Assembly (NCBI RefSeq): GCF_035325925.1 | Contig: NZ_DAOKZA010000003.1 | Location: 62,001-126,000 of the forward strand | Source of the DNA: Calidifontimicrobium sp035325925 | GTDB taxonomy: Bacteria > Pseudomonadota > Gammaproteobacteria > Burkholderiales > Burkholderiaceae_C | Reading direction: 5' to 3' | Length of the DNA stretch: 64,000 nucleotides | Part shown: in pieces, positions 1 to 8,635 of the stretch | How the letters are laid out: every line of letters starts with the position of its first letter | Numbering within the stretch: the stretch's first letter is position 1 | Notes under the pieces: generated by a model | The model's input: the letters and a program-made list of their open reading frames with translations, nothing else | What the model was told of the DNA's origin: nothing | Database searches by the model: none | Translations under genes and position numbers: made by a program

Positions 1-893
1 ACGACGCCGCGCTGCGCCTGGCCGGCGGCCAGGCCACGCCGACATGGGCCGAGCTGGTCGCCGCGCTGCCCGGCGAGCTGCCGGCGGCGCTCGAACGCGC
101 GCAGGCCGATGCGCAGGGCAGCGCCACGCAGGGCCGCTGGCGCGTGCGGCTGCAGCGGTTCGCCTCCGACGGCCGCGACGGCCGGCTGCTCGCGCTGTGG
201 CCGGCCGCCGACGACGACGCCGCGGTGAACGAGCGCGAGACCTTCAGCTACGCGGTGTCGCACGACCTGCGCGCGCCGATCCGCGTCGTCGAGGGCTTCA
301 CGCGCATCCTCAAGGAAGACTACGGACACCAGCTCGACCGCATCGGCAACGACCACCTCGACCGCGTGCTCGGCGCCGCGGCGCGCATGAACCACATGAT
401 CGACACGCTGCTGGCGCTGGCGCGCATCGCCAGCCAGCCGCTGTCGCGCCAGCCGGTGAACCTGTCGCAGCTCGCCGGCTTCGTCGTCGACGACCTGCGG
501 CGCAACTTCCCGACCCCCCCGGCCGACGTGACGATCGAGCCGGGCATGGTCGTGCAGGGCGACCCGACGCTGCTGCGCATGGCGCTCGAGAACCTGCTGG
601 GCAACGCGTGGAAGTACAGCGCGCGCCGGGCGAGGCGCGTGATCGCCTTCGAGCGCGCGCGGCACGAAGGCGCCGACGCCTTCGTCGTGCGCGACAACGG
701 CGCCGGCTTCGACATGCGCTTCGCCGACCGCCTGTTCGGCGTGTTCCAGCGCCTGCACAGCGCCTCGGAGTTCCCCGGCACCGGCATCGGGCTGGCCTCG
801 GTCAAGCGCATCGTGCTGCGCCACGGCGGGCGCATCTGGGCCGACGGCGAGGTCGACCGCGGCGCGAGCTTCCACTTCACGCTCGACGGCTGA
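1..893 (+). CDS. Sensor histidine kinase, C-terminal part (5' end outside window)
   Basis: The reading frame is open from base 3 to the stop at 891-893, so the gene begins before the window and 296 residues are visible. The H box (FSYAVSHDLRAPIR) gives the phospho-accepting histidine. It is followed by an N box (ALENLLGNAWKYS), a G1 box (VRDNGAGFDM) and a G2 box (GTGIGLASVKRI), the complete HisKA plus HATPase_c core. No membrane segment is visible. The region before the H box is Ala-rich and may be the end of a PAS or linker. The family autophosphorylates on His and passes the phosphate to a response regulator. The partner is unknown: the nearby regulator at 1022-1633 is on the other strand and has its own kinase. 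Confidence 0.85.
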   Translation, partial: DAALRLAGGQATPTWAELVAALPGELPAALERAQADAQGSATQGRWRVRLQRFASDGRDGRLLALWPAADDDAAVNERETFSYAVSHDLRAPIRVVEGFTRILKEDYGHQLDRIGNDHLDRVLGAAARMNHMIDTLLALARIASQPLSRQPVNLSQLAGFVVDDLRRNFPTPPADVTIEPGMVVQGDPTLLRMALENLLGNAWKYSARRARRVIAFERARHEGADAFVVRDNGAGFDMRFADRLFGVFQRLHSASEFPGTGIGLASVKRIVLRHGGRIWADGEVDRGASFHFTLDG

Positions 894-982
894 CCCTGCT
901 CTCGCGGGAACGCCGCGCCGCCCCATCGTGCGTCGACGCTGGCGAGGCGCAGGCCGTGGGTAGCGCGCGCCCCGTCGTGCAC

Positions 983-1010
983 GCCGGGAAGGGGCCGGGG
1001 GCCTCCCGGC
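983..1010. terminator. Possible bidirectional terminator hairpin
   Basis: GCCGGGA (983-989) pairs with TCCCGGC (1004-1010), seven pairs around a 14-base G/C-rich loop. It sits between two convergent genes, the kinase ending at 893 and the response regulator ending at 1022. There is no T tract on either strand, so a classical intrinsic terminator is not proven. Confidence 0.3.
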
Positions 1011-1021
1011 CCGGGCAGCGC

Positions 1022-1633
1022 TCAGGACGCGCGCCCCGGCGCCGCGAGCAGTTCGACCGCCTCGACGATGCGCTCGGCCTGCGCCGCCAGCGGACGCTGC
1101 TCGGCCTCGGCCTGCGCGCGCAGCCGCGCCAGCGCGTCGGCACGCGGCAGCGAGAAGCGGTGCATCAGCACGCCCACGGCGATCCACACCGCGTCGGGCG
1201 GCGCCTCGGCCGCGGCGGGCGGCGGCGCGGACTCGGCGGCCGGCCGCAGGCGCGCGAACGCCGCCTCGACGGTGGGAACGATCTGCCCGATGTCCAGCGG
1301 CTTGACCAGGTACGCCACCGCGCCCAGCGCCTTGACCTGCGCCACCGTGGCGTCGTCGGAGAACGCCGACAGGAACATGAACGGCACCTTGCGCTCGCGC
1401 AGGTAGGCCGCGACGTCGAAGCCGCTCTTGCCTTCCATGCGGATGTCCAGCAGCGCCATGTCGGGGCGGTGTTCGCGCGCCAGCAGGATCGCGTCGTCGC
1501 CGTTGTCGGCGTCGATCACGTCGTAACCGGCCTTCGCCAGGCCGTGCGTCACGGTGGCCAGCACCAGCCGGTCGTCGTCGACGACCAGGATCTTGCCTTT
1601 GGGCGGGGCCGGCGACGCGGGCATGCGCGGCAT
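1022..1633 (-). CDS. Response regulator with ANTAR RNA-binding output domain
   Basis: 203 aa. The receiver domain spans about residues 13-125: acidic pair DDD at 19-21, phospho-acceptor D63 (LLDIRM), Ser/Ala switch near LSAF, and K111 (LVKPLD). The C-terminal part, about 145-195, reads as an ANTAR domain (IAVGVLMHRFSL... ALARLRAQAEAEQRPL), the three-helix fold of AmiR and NasR. ANTAR proteins bind paired hairpins in nascent RNA and prevent termination. The gene starts four bases after the stop of the HisKA_2 kinase upstream, so the two form an operon. The arrangement resembles the EutW/EutV pair, but no ethanolamine genes are here and the RNA target is unknown. Confidence 0.85.
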   Translation of the reverse strand: MPRMPASPAPPKGKILVVDDDRLVLATVTHGLAKAGYDVIDADNGDDAILLAREHRPDMALLDIRMEGKSGFDVAAYLRERKVPFMFLSAFSDDATVAQVKALGAVAYLVKPLDIGQIVPTVEAAFARLRPAAESAPPPAAAEAPPDAVWIAVGVLMHRFSLPRADALARLRAQAEAEQRPLAAQAERIVEAVELLAAPGRAS

Positions 1634-1637
1634 TCTG

Positions 1638-4082
1638 CTACAAGGGCTCGAGCCGCCGCACCACCGGCGGCGCCAGCGTCACGCACGCGTGCACCTCGTC
1701 GCCGACGGCCTCGATCGCCAGCGACGCGTGCCGCCGCGGCAGCAGCGCGCGCACCAGCGCCAGTCCCGAGACGCCGCCGCGCACGCGCATCAGGTCGAAT
1801 CCCGGCGCCAGCGTGCCGCGGTTGGCGATGCGGATCTCCACGCCGGCCTCGCCGCCGCGCAGCGTGCAGCGCACCGCGTCGGCCGCGCCGTGCTTGGCGG
1901 CGTTGGTCAGCAGTTCGTTGACCGTCAGCGCGATCGGGATCGACTCGGCCTCGGGCAGCGCCCAGCGGTGCAGCGCATCGCCGTGCACCTCGACGCCGAT
2001 CGGGTGGCCGAACATGCGTTGCACCGACGCCGCGATCGCCTCGAGCACGCTGTGCACGCGCAGCGGCCCGCTGGCGCCGACCTGCAGCCCGTAGACCTGC
2101 GCGATCGCCTGCACCTGGCCCACCGCCTCCTTGATCACCGCAGCCACCTCGGGGCGGCGCTCGGCGATCTGCTGCATCAGCCCGGCGACGCCCTGCAGGT
2201 TGTTCTTGATGCGGTGGTGCACCTCGCGCACCAGCATGTCGCGCTGCGCCGCCTCGGCGACGCGCTGCTCGGTGACGTCGCTGGCCACCAGCAGCAGCTG
2301 CCCCGCGTCGCCGTCGCCGCCGGCGGGCAGCGGCACGTAGCGCGCGTCCCAGATGCGCTGCGGGGCGCCGTCGTCGCCCGGGCGGCGGTACTCGCGCTGC
2401 GTCACCTCGTGCGTGCCCAGCGCCTGCTGCAGGTCGGCGCGCAGCTGCGCGGCGTCGTCGTCGCCGCCGAACAGCCGGTCGATGCGCTGGTGCGGCGCGG
2501 CGTCGAGCGCGCAGCCGATGAACGTGGCGGCGCGCTGGTTGAGCTGCAGGACGCGCAGCGACGGCGCGTCGACGAGCGCGATGGCCATCGGCGCGGTCTC
2601 GATGATGCGCTCGAGCGAGGCCTGGGCCTGCGCGATGCGCAGCTCGGCCTGGCGGCGGCGCTCGATGTCGAGCAGCGCGAAGGTCAGCTCGCGCCCGGTG
2701 GCCACGACGTTGCCGACGACCCAGAAGGTGCGCCCGTCGCGCGCCTGCAGCCGGCACTCGAAGGTCTCCGACTGCCCTTCGGCGAGGACGGCCATCCAGT
2801 CGTCGCGGCGCAGCGGGTGATCGGCCTCGGGCGTCGCCACGGTGGCGATCGGCACGCCGATGAAGTCGGCCAGCTCGGCGCCGAACATGCGCCGCGCCGA
2901 CCGGTTCATCCAGTCGATGCCGCCGTTGCGCACGGTGACGATGCCCACCAGCACCGAATCGAGGATCGCGCGCGTGCGTTCGGCCTGGCGGCGCAGCCGC
3001 TGCGCCGCCTGCTCCTGCTCGGTGACGTCGAGCGTGACCAGCGACAGCGTGCGCCGCCCGCTGGCCAGCCGGCCGGGCTCGACGCGCGTGAGCAGCCAGC
3101 GCAGCCCGAGCTCGGGGTGGCGCACCGCGTAGCGCACCTGCGCGCGTTCGCCCGACTTCAGCGCGCGCTGCAGCCGGTCGTACTCGGGCAGCGACTCGGG
3201 GTCGACGAGCTCGCGCGAGATCGCCTGCACGCCGGCGGTCGCCGACGGCGCCGATGCCGTCGCGCCGCCGGCCAGCCGCGGCGCGGCGCTGCGCAGCCAG
3301 CCGCGCGACTCCTCGAACGTGGCCACGCCGATGCCGGCGGCGTCCATCAGCGCGCCGACCTCGAGCTGCGCGAGGTCGCGGTCGTCCTCGGCGCTGCGAT
3401 CCTCGACCACCGCGAGCACGCGCCGACGTCCGGGCTGCGGCTCGATCGCGCGCAGCCGGGCGACGAGGCGCCGGCGGCTGCCGTCGGGCAGCGCCAGCGT
3501 CGCATGGCGTTCGACGATGCCCGCCCCAACCGCGGCGCCGCCGTCCCAGCCGAGCAGTTCGCGCAGCGGCGCGTCGGCGTCGGCCATCGTCACCGGCACG
3601 CGGCCGACGAGGGCCTCGAACGCCGGGTTGCAACGCACCAGCAGCCCTTCGTCGTCGACCATCACCATGCCCACCGGGCTCAGGTCGAACCACTGCAGCA
3701 GCTCGTCGACCGCGTGGCCGCCGGGTGCGCCCGCCGCGGCGTCGGCCAGCGGCCGCGCGAGCAGCGACCACAGTCCGCCCGGCAGGCGCGCCAGCTCGAG
3801 GGTGACGACGCGCGCGTCGGCCAGCCGCGCGATCTGCGTGACCGGTTGCGGCGGCGCGGTGCCTCGCAGGCGGTGCAACCAGGCCAGCGTGTCGGCGCCG
3901 ATCGCCGCGCCGAGGTCGTCGAGCGCGCGCGCGTCGCGCACGCCGAACAGCCGTCGCGCGGCGCGGTTCGCGTGGTGGACCTGGCCGCGACTGTCGAACA
4001 CCAGCACCGCGTCGGCGACGGCATCGAGCAGCGCGACCAGGCTGGCGGCGTTGAGGCGTGACGGAACGGCGGCGAGGTTCAT
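1638..4082 (-). CDS. Multi-PAS sensor kinase, HisKA_2/HWE type
   Basis: 814 aa from the ATG at 4082 (MNLAAVPSRL). An in-frame ATG at 4136 would add 18 residues of unlikely sequence. The N-terminal three quarters hold several PAS-like segments (for example LLDAVADAVLVFDSRGQVHHANRAARRLFG at the start, cut here by eye into one domain; others begin ILDSVLVGIVTV and IIETAPMAIALV). About residue 620 lies REVHHRIKNNLQGVAGLM, the HisKA_2 phospho-acceptor motif, followed by an ATPase domain with ALTVNELLTNAAKHG. No membrane segments are seen, so it is probably cytosolic. It sits directly upstream of the ANTAR regulator, its likely partner. Confidence 0.85.
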   Translation of the reverse strand: MNLAAVPSRLNAASLVALLDAVADAVLVFDSRGQVHHANRAARRLFGVRDARALDDLGAAIGADTLAWLHRLRGTAPPQPVTQIARLADARVVTLELARLPGGLWSLLARPLADAAAGAPGGHAVDELLQWFDLSPVGMVMVDDEGLLVRCNPAFEALVGRVPVTMADADAPLRELLGWDGGAAVGAGIVERHATLALPDGSRRRLVARLRAIEPQPGRRRVLAVVEDRSAEDDRDLAQLEVGALMDAAGIGVATFEESRGWLRSAAPRLAGGATASAPSATAGVQAISRELVDPESLPEYDRLQRALKSGERAQVRYAVRHPELGLRWLLTRVEPGRLASGRRTLSLVTLDVTEQEQAAQRLRRQAERTRAILDSVLVGIVTVRNGGIDWMNRSARRMFGAELADFIGVPIATVATPEADHPLRRDDWMAVLAEGQSETFECRLQARDGRTFWVVGNVVATGRELTFALLDIERRRQAELRIAQAQASLERIIETAPMAIALVDAPSLRVLQLNQRAATFIGCALDAAPHQRIDRLFGGDDDAAQLRADLQQALGTHEVTQREYRRPGDDGAPQRIWDARYVPLPAGGDGDAGQLLLVASDVTEQRVAEAAQRDMLVREVHHRIKNNLQGVAGLMQQIAERRPEVAAVIKEAVGQVQAIAQVYGLQVGASGPLRVHSVLEAIAASVQRMFGHPIGVEVHGDALHRWALPEAESIPIALTVNELLTNAAKHGAADAVRCTLRGGEAGVEIRIANRGTLAPGFDLMRVRGGVSGLALVRALLPRRHASLAIEAVGDEVHACVTLAPPVVRRLEPL

Positions 4083-4176
4083 CGGGTCGGCGGGGCGCGG
4101 CCAGTGTACGCAGGTGCACGCCGCGGCCAAGGCCACGCGCGACGCCGGTGGTGACCAGGTGTTGCGCCCCGGGACG

Positions 4177-4205
4177 GCCCGGCCCGCACGGGGGTCGGGC
4201 CGGGC
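4177..4205. terminator. Strong G/C hairpin between HDOD and kinase genes
   Basis: GCCCGGCCCG (4177-4186) and CGGGCCGGGC (4196-4205) form a perfect ten-pair stem with a nine-base loop. It lies between the end of the HDOD gene (4235) and the start of the PAS kinase (4082), both on the minus strand. No T run follows it, so its role as a terminator is only suggested by position and strength. Confidence 0.4.
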
Positions 4206-4234
4206 TCAGCCCCGGCCCCGGCCCCGGGGGGTGG

Positions 4235-5440
4235 TCAGCCGAGCGTGCGCGCGTTCGCCAGCGCGCGCAGCAGCGCGGCGTTGACCTCGCCGACGCTCAT
4301 CATCAGCCGCTCGGCGATCTCGCGCAGGTCGAACATCGAGGCGCTCTCGACGGCCTGCACCAGCTCCAGGTACGGCTGGTACGGGCCTTCGGAGTCGACC
4401 AGCGCCTGCGACACCGCCGCCGGCACCGGGATCGACTTCAGCAGCTCGGCAAAGGGCTGGCGCATCATCTTGTCGAGCAGCGAGAACACGCCGCAGATGA
4501 AGGCCTCGTCGCGCAGCTGCGGGTCGGACTGGCCGTTGCCGCTGGCGCGCACGAGCTCCTCCATCAGCAGCCCGCGGCGCAGCGCGGCGAACATCACCGG
4601 CTTCATGTTCGCCTCCTTGCTCGCCTGCGCCAGCAGCAGCGCGAGCCAGCGCTTCAGGCGCTGGTAGCCGAGCATCATGATGGCGTGGCGGAACGAAGCG
4701 ATCTCGACGCGCAGCCCGAACGCCGGCGAGTTGATGTAGCGCAGCAGCTTGAAGCCCAGCGTCGGGTCGAGCTTGATCACCGCGTCGAGACGGTCGACCG
4801 GCTCCTCCTTGTCGACGCGGCGGATCAGCTCGACGACGGTCTGCAGGTCCGAGCGCGCGCCGGCCTTCGGGTCGGCGGCCGGCAGCGGGTCGTCGAGCGG
4901 CCAGCCGAGCACCGCCTGCGCGCCGCGCTGGAACGCCGCCTCGACCTCGGCGGCGCTGCGGATGCCCGACTGCACGAAGCCGATCGAGCGCGTCACGCCC
5001 GGCGGCGGCGTCGCGTCGGTGCGGCGCTCCTCGGCGACGTCGACGATCGCCGCGCTGAAGCACGGCAGCACCTCGCGCGGCAGCTCGGCGCGCGGGCGGC
5101 CCTGCAGCATGAGCGTGTTGCCATGCCGGTGCAGTGCGACGATGGCCTCGGTGTGCGCCGGGTCGACGGCCATGAACGCCGGCACCTCGACCATCACGTT
5201 GGCCGCCGGCTGCGCGAGCATCAGGTCGTGCAGCAGCGTCTCGCTGGCCACGTTCAGCGCCAGCGCGCCGGCGTCGGCGGGCCAGGCCTCGGCCAGCGCC
5301 TCGAGCAGCGGCGCCGGCGGCACCTTGGCGTCGGCGCGCGCCGGGAACACCGTCAGCCTCGTCGCGGTGACGTCGCGCTGGCGGTCGATCATCGGCGCGT
5401 AACCCAGCGCCACCTGACCCAGGATCGAAGCTTCGTTCAT
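4235..5440 (-). CDS. HDOD domain protein with degenerate EAL-like N-terminus
   Basis: 401 aa from the ATG at 5440 (MNEASILGQVALGYAPMIDRQ). The first half resembles the EAL-like region of YuxH-type proteins (PMIDRQRDVTATRLTV), but the catalytic EAL signature is not visible. About residues 200-390 form an HDOD domain (LLRYINSPAFG, FRHAIMMLGYQRLKRWLALLL), an HD-like fold without the metal-binding HD pair. Such proteins act in signalling, often around motility or cyclic-di-GMP, without a defined enzyme activity. It begins 11 bases after flgL and is probably co-transcribed with the flagellar genes. Its exact role is not known. Confidence 0.8.
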   Translation of the reverse strand: MNEASILGQVALGYAPMIDRQRDVTATRLTVFPARADAKVPPAPLLEALAEAWPADAGALALNVASETLLHDLMLAQPAANVMVEVPAFMAVDPAHTEAIVALHRHGNTLMLQGRPRAELPREVLPCFSAAIVDVAEERRTDATPPPGVTRSIGFVQSGIRSAAEVEAAFQRGAQAVLGWPLDDPLPAADPKAGARSDLQTVVELIRRVDKEEPVDRLDAVIKLDPTLGFKLLRYINSPAFGLRVEIASFRHAIMMLGYQRLKRWLALLLAQASKEANMKPVMFAALRRGLLMEELVRASGNGQSDPQLRDEAFICGVFSLLDKMMRQPFAELLKSIPVPAAVSQALVDSEGPYQPYLELVQAVESASMFDLREIAERLMMSVGEVNAALLRALANARTLG

Positions 5441-5451
5441 CGTCGCGGCCT

Positions 5452-6648
5452 TCAGCCGTTCAGGTACTGGAACAGCGACAGCCGCTGCACCGTCGCATAG
5501 GTCTTCAGCGCCGCCTCGTAGCCGGTCTGCTGGTTCTGGAAGTCGGCGATCGCCTGCACCATGTCGAGGTCCTCGGCGTGGCTGCGTTCGGTCTGCCCGT
5601 GCAGCCGGCTCGCCGCGACGCGGTCCTCGGCGGCGTCGGCGCGGTTGAGCACCTCGCCGACCGCGGCGCGCAGGCGCTGCAGCGCCCCCATCGACGCGTC
5701 GAGGTCGCGCAAGCCGCGCTGCACGGTCTGCATCACCTGCGCGTTGGAGCGCAGCGGCGTGTCGAGCTCGGCGATCGCGCGGTCGAGCAGGTCGAACACG
5801 TTGAGCTCGGGTGCCGAGGCGCGCACGGTGAACGCGTCGCCCGCCGCCGGCGTGCCGGCGATCTTGAGTGCCATGCCGTCGACCTCGATCGCCTGCGCGC
5901 CGGGGTACGGCACGTCGACGTGACCGGCCAGCGGCGCGCCGTCGCGCCACACGGTGTAGGTCGCACCGCCGGCGCCGAACACGATCTCGTAGTCGGCGCC
6001 GGTCAGCGCCGACGGATCGGTGACGCTGCCGGCGTCGATCCACGCGGTGGCGCTCGCCGGTTCGCCGACGCCGGTGACGAAGCTGCCGTTGCCGCTGCGC
6101 GCGCGTGTCCACGCGTTCTCGCCGTCGACGCTCAGCGGCAGCGGTTCGGCGGCCGCGGTCGCGGTGCCGCCGCCGCTGCCGCGGTAGGTCACGCCGCCGG
6201 GGGCGTCGACGAACGGCGCCTGGGCCGCCCCCTGTCCGGCGAACAGGAAGCCGTGCGAGCCGTCGTCGCGGTTGGCCACCACCAGCAGCTGCGCGCGCAG
6301 GCTCTCGAGCTTGCGCGCCAGCCCGGCGCGCTCGCCGTCGGAGTAGCTGGCGTTGCCCGCCGCGACCAGCGTCTCGCGCGCCTGCTGCAGCAGCTCGGCG
6401 GCGTCGCCGAGCGCCGACTCGGTCAGCGTCATCGCGTTGCGGCTGGCCTCGAGCGCGCGCTGGTCGGCGTCGGCACGCGCGACCTGTGCCAGCGCGCGTT
6501 CGGCGCGCGCCGCGGCGCCGGGGTCGTCGCTGGCGCGCTGCACGCGCTTGCCGCTGGTCAGCCGCAGCTGCGCCTCGGCGAGGTCCTGCTGGCGACGCTG
6601 CAGCTGCTCGACGCCGGCGTTGAAGGTGTAGGCGGTGGTCACGCGCAT
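5452..6648 (-). CDS. flgL: Flagellar hook-associated protein 3 (hook-filament junction)
   Basis: 398 aa. The N-terminus (MRVTTAYTFNAGVEQLQRRQQDLAEAQLRLTSGKRVQRASDDPGAAARAE, quoted only in part here: TSGKRVQRASDDP) is the flagellin-like D0/D1 coiled-coil start typical of FlgL. The C-terminus (QNQQTGYEAALKTYATVQRL SLFQYL) is the matching terminal helix. The middle is the variable surface domain. FlgL joins the hook (through FlgK) to the filament outside the cell and is secreted by the flagellar type III system. It starts 15 bases after flgK in the flgG-L operon. Confidence 0.95.
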   Translation of the reverse strand: MRVTTAYTFNAGVEQLQRRQQDLAEAQLRLTSGKRVQRASDDPGAAARAERALAQVARADADQRALEASRNAMTLTESALGDAAELLQQARETLVAAGNASYSDGERAGLARKLESLRAQLLVVANRDDGSHGFLFAGQGAAQAPFVDAPGGVTYRGSGGGTATAAAEPLPLSVDGENAWTRARSGNGSFVTGVGEPASATAWIDAGSVTDPSALTGADYEIVFGAGGATYTVWRDGAPLAGHVDVPYPGAQAIEVDGMALKIAGTPAAGDAFTVRASAPELNVFDLLDRAIAELDTPLRSNAQVMQTVQRGLRDLDASMGALQRLRAAVGEVLNRADAAEDRVAASRLHGQTERSHAEDLDMVQAIADFQNQQTGYEAALKTYATVQRLSLFQYLNG

Positions 6649-6663
6649 CGGTCAGTCTCCGGT

Positions 6664-8622
6664 TCAGCGCGCCGCGGTCGACAGCAGCGTGTCGAACACC
6701 TGCTGCGCGACTTGCAGCACCTTGGCCGCGGCCTGGTAGCTCTGCTGGAACTGGATCAGCCGCGCGGCCTCCTCGTCGAGGTTGACGCCCGACCGCGACG
6801 CACGCAGTTCCTCGGCCGCGGCTTTCACGCCGGCCGAGATCTCGGCCGCGGTGCGCGCGCCCTGCACGCGCACGCCGACGCCGGCCATGACGCCGGCGTA
6901 GGCGTCGGTGATCGTCTCGCCGCCGCTGCCGTCGGCGCGGCGGCCGACGAGCGTCTCGTCGCGCAGCGCCGCCAGCGCCAGCGCGTTGCCGTTGTGTGTC
7001 GCCGGGAACGCGGTCGGCGCCACGTCGAACACGTCACCCGCTGCCGGCACACCGTTGAGCTGGAGCGCGAACTCGCCGATCGCCAGCGGCTGGCCAGGCG
7101 TCCAGGTGCCGCTGCCGCTGGTGGCGCCGCGTGTCCAGGTGTAGGCGACGCCGTCGACGGTGGCCGGCGGTGCGGCCGGCACGACGGCGCCGAACGTGAT
7201 CTGCACCGCGTCGGCCGAGGCCAGCGGCGCGGTCATCGTCAGCGCGCCGACGCTGGCGGTGCCACCGTTGGCGGCACCGGCGACCGCCGTCAGTGGCGAC
7301 GCCGCGGCGATGCCGCGCGGGTCGTCGAGCGCACGCCGCATGCCGAGCGCGGCACGCGCCACCGGCTGCAGCAGGAAGCGGTCGCCCGCGGCTGCGACGC
7401 CGCTGCGCTGCAGCGTGATGCCCAGCGCGTCGATCGCGACGCCGGCGGCGAGGTCCGCGTCGCTGAAGCCGTAGGGCCCGCCCGGCGGCGTGCCGCCGTC
7501 GGTGCGCGTGAGCTGCCACGCGGCGCCGTCGTAGCGCAGCTCGTACTCCTCGGCGCGCACCTGCGCCGCGCGGTGCACCTGGACGCCGACCGTCGCGTTG
7601 CCGCCGTTGGTCGACGCGGCGAGCGCGCGCGGGTCGCCGACGGCGAACAGCGCCGCGCCGGCCGCGCCGTTCAGGTCCAGCCCGAGCGCGTTCTGCGCGT
7701 TGACACGCGACGCCAGCGCCGTGGCCATCTGACCCAGCGCGTTGCGCGCCGCCACCAGGTCGTCGTTCTGGAAACGCAGCAGCCCGGCGATCGAGCCGCC
7801 GGTGAGCAGGTCGGCCGACAGCGGCAGCACGCCGCCGGCCTCGACCATGCCGATCGCCGCGCGCGACGGGTCCATCGCGTGGGGCGTGACGGTCAGCGAC
7901 TGAGCCTGGTTGCCGAGCACCAGCCGCTGGCCGCCGGCGATGAACACGCCCAGCGTGCCGTCGTCGGCCGGGATCGTGCTCACGGTGATGAACTCGCCGA
8001 GCTCGCGCACCAGCCGGTCGCGCTGGTCGAGCAGGTCGTTCGGCGCGTGCCCCAGGCCCTGCACCTTGGCGATCTGCTGGTTCACGTCGGCGATGCGCTG
8101 CGCCAGGTCGTTGACACCGGCCACCGCGTGTTTCAGGTCCTGCGTGACGCCGGCCTGCAGGCTGTCGAGCTGGCCGCCGGCCAGCGCGAAGCGCGACGCC
8201 AGCTCCTGCGCGCGCGCCAGCACGACCTCGCGCGCCGGCAGGTCCTGCGGCCGGCTCGCCAGGTCGGCGATCGTGTTGAGGAACTGGCCGGCGGCGTAGC
8301 CGATGCCGCGCTCGCCGGTGGGGAAGACCTGCTCGAGGCGCACCAGCTGGTCGTGGCGCGCGCGGTCCATCGCCGCCAGCGAGGTCGCGGCGGCGGCCTC
8401 GCGCGTGAGGAACTCGTCGTGCGCGCGCCGCACCGTGGCCACGTCGACGCCCTTGCCGAAGAACCCGGCGCCGGTGAACTGGCCCGCCGCGGTGGCCAGC
8501 TCGGCGCTTTGCCGCGAGTAGCCGTCGACGCTGGCGTTGGCGATGTTCTGGCCGGTGACCTGCAGCTGCGCGAACGCGGCGAACATCGCACGCGTGCCCA
8601 GCGTCATCAGGGCGGAGGTCAT
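6664..8622 (-). CDS. flgK: Flagellar hook-associated protein 1
   Basis: 652 aa from the ATG at 8622 (MTSALMTLGTRAMFAAFAQL); 20 further upstream in-frame residues overlap the end of flgJ and are unlikely. The N-terminus contains the rod/hook family signature (LQVTGQNIANASVDGYSRQ). The C-terminus (GVNLDEEAARLIQFQQSYQAAAKVLQVAQQVFDTLLS) carries the conserved terminal helix, here given only as landmarks VNLDEEAA and QQSYQAAAKV. The central Ala/Gly-rich part is the exposed variable region, somewhat longer than in enteric FlgK (about 550 aa). It is the first junction protein between hook and filament. It lies 13 bases after flgJ. Confidence 0.95.
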   Translation of the reverse strand: MTSALMTLGTRAMFAAFAQLQVTGQNIANASVDGYSRQSAELATAAGQFTGAGFFGKGVDVATVRRAHDEFLTREAAAATSLAAMDRARHDQLVRLEQVFPTGERGIGYAAGQFLNTIADLASRPQDLPAREVVLARAQELASRFALAGGQLDSLQAGVTQDLKHAVAGVNDLAQRIADVNQQIAKVQGLGHAPNDLLDQRDRLVRELGEFITVSTIPADDGTLGVFIAGGQRLVLGNQAQSLTVTPHAMDPSRAAIGMVEAGGVLPLSADLLTGGSIAGLLRFQNDDLVAARNALGQMATALASRVNAQNALGLDLNGAAGAALFAVGDPRALAASTNGGNATVGVQVHRAAQVRAEEYELRYDGAAWQLTRTDGGTPPGGPYGFSDADLAAGVAIDALGITLQRSGVAAAGDRFLLQPVARAALGMRRALDDPRGIAAASPLTAVAGAANGGTASVGALTMTAPLASADAVQITFGAVVPAAPPATVDGVAYTWTRGATSGSGTWTPGQPLAIGEFALQLNGVPAAGDVFDVAPTAFPATHNGNALALAALRDETLVGRRADGSGGETITDAYAGVMAGVGVRVQGARTAAEISAGVKAAAEELRASRSGVNLDEEAARLIQFQQSYQAAAKVLQVAQQVFDTLLSTAAR

Positions 8623-8635
8623 GGCGGCGTTCTCC

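Noticed and set aside
44..1921. Long overlapping open frames on the opposite strand or in other frames throughout the window
   Set aside because: At this G+C long shadow frames are expected. They are Arg/Ala/Pro-rich, lack domains and overlap recognised genes.
4235..6112. Extending the HDOD protein to a 625-residue product
   Set aside because: The upstream part is an out-of-frame reading of flgL; the ATG at 5440 starts the recognisable protein.
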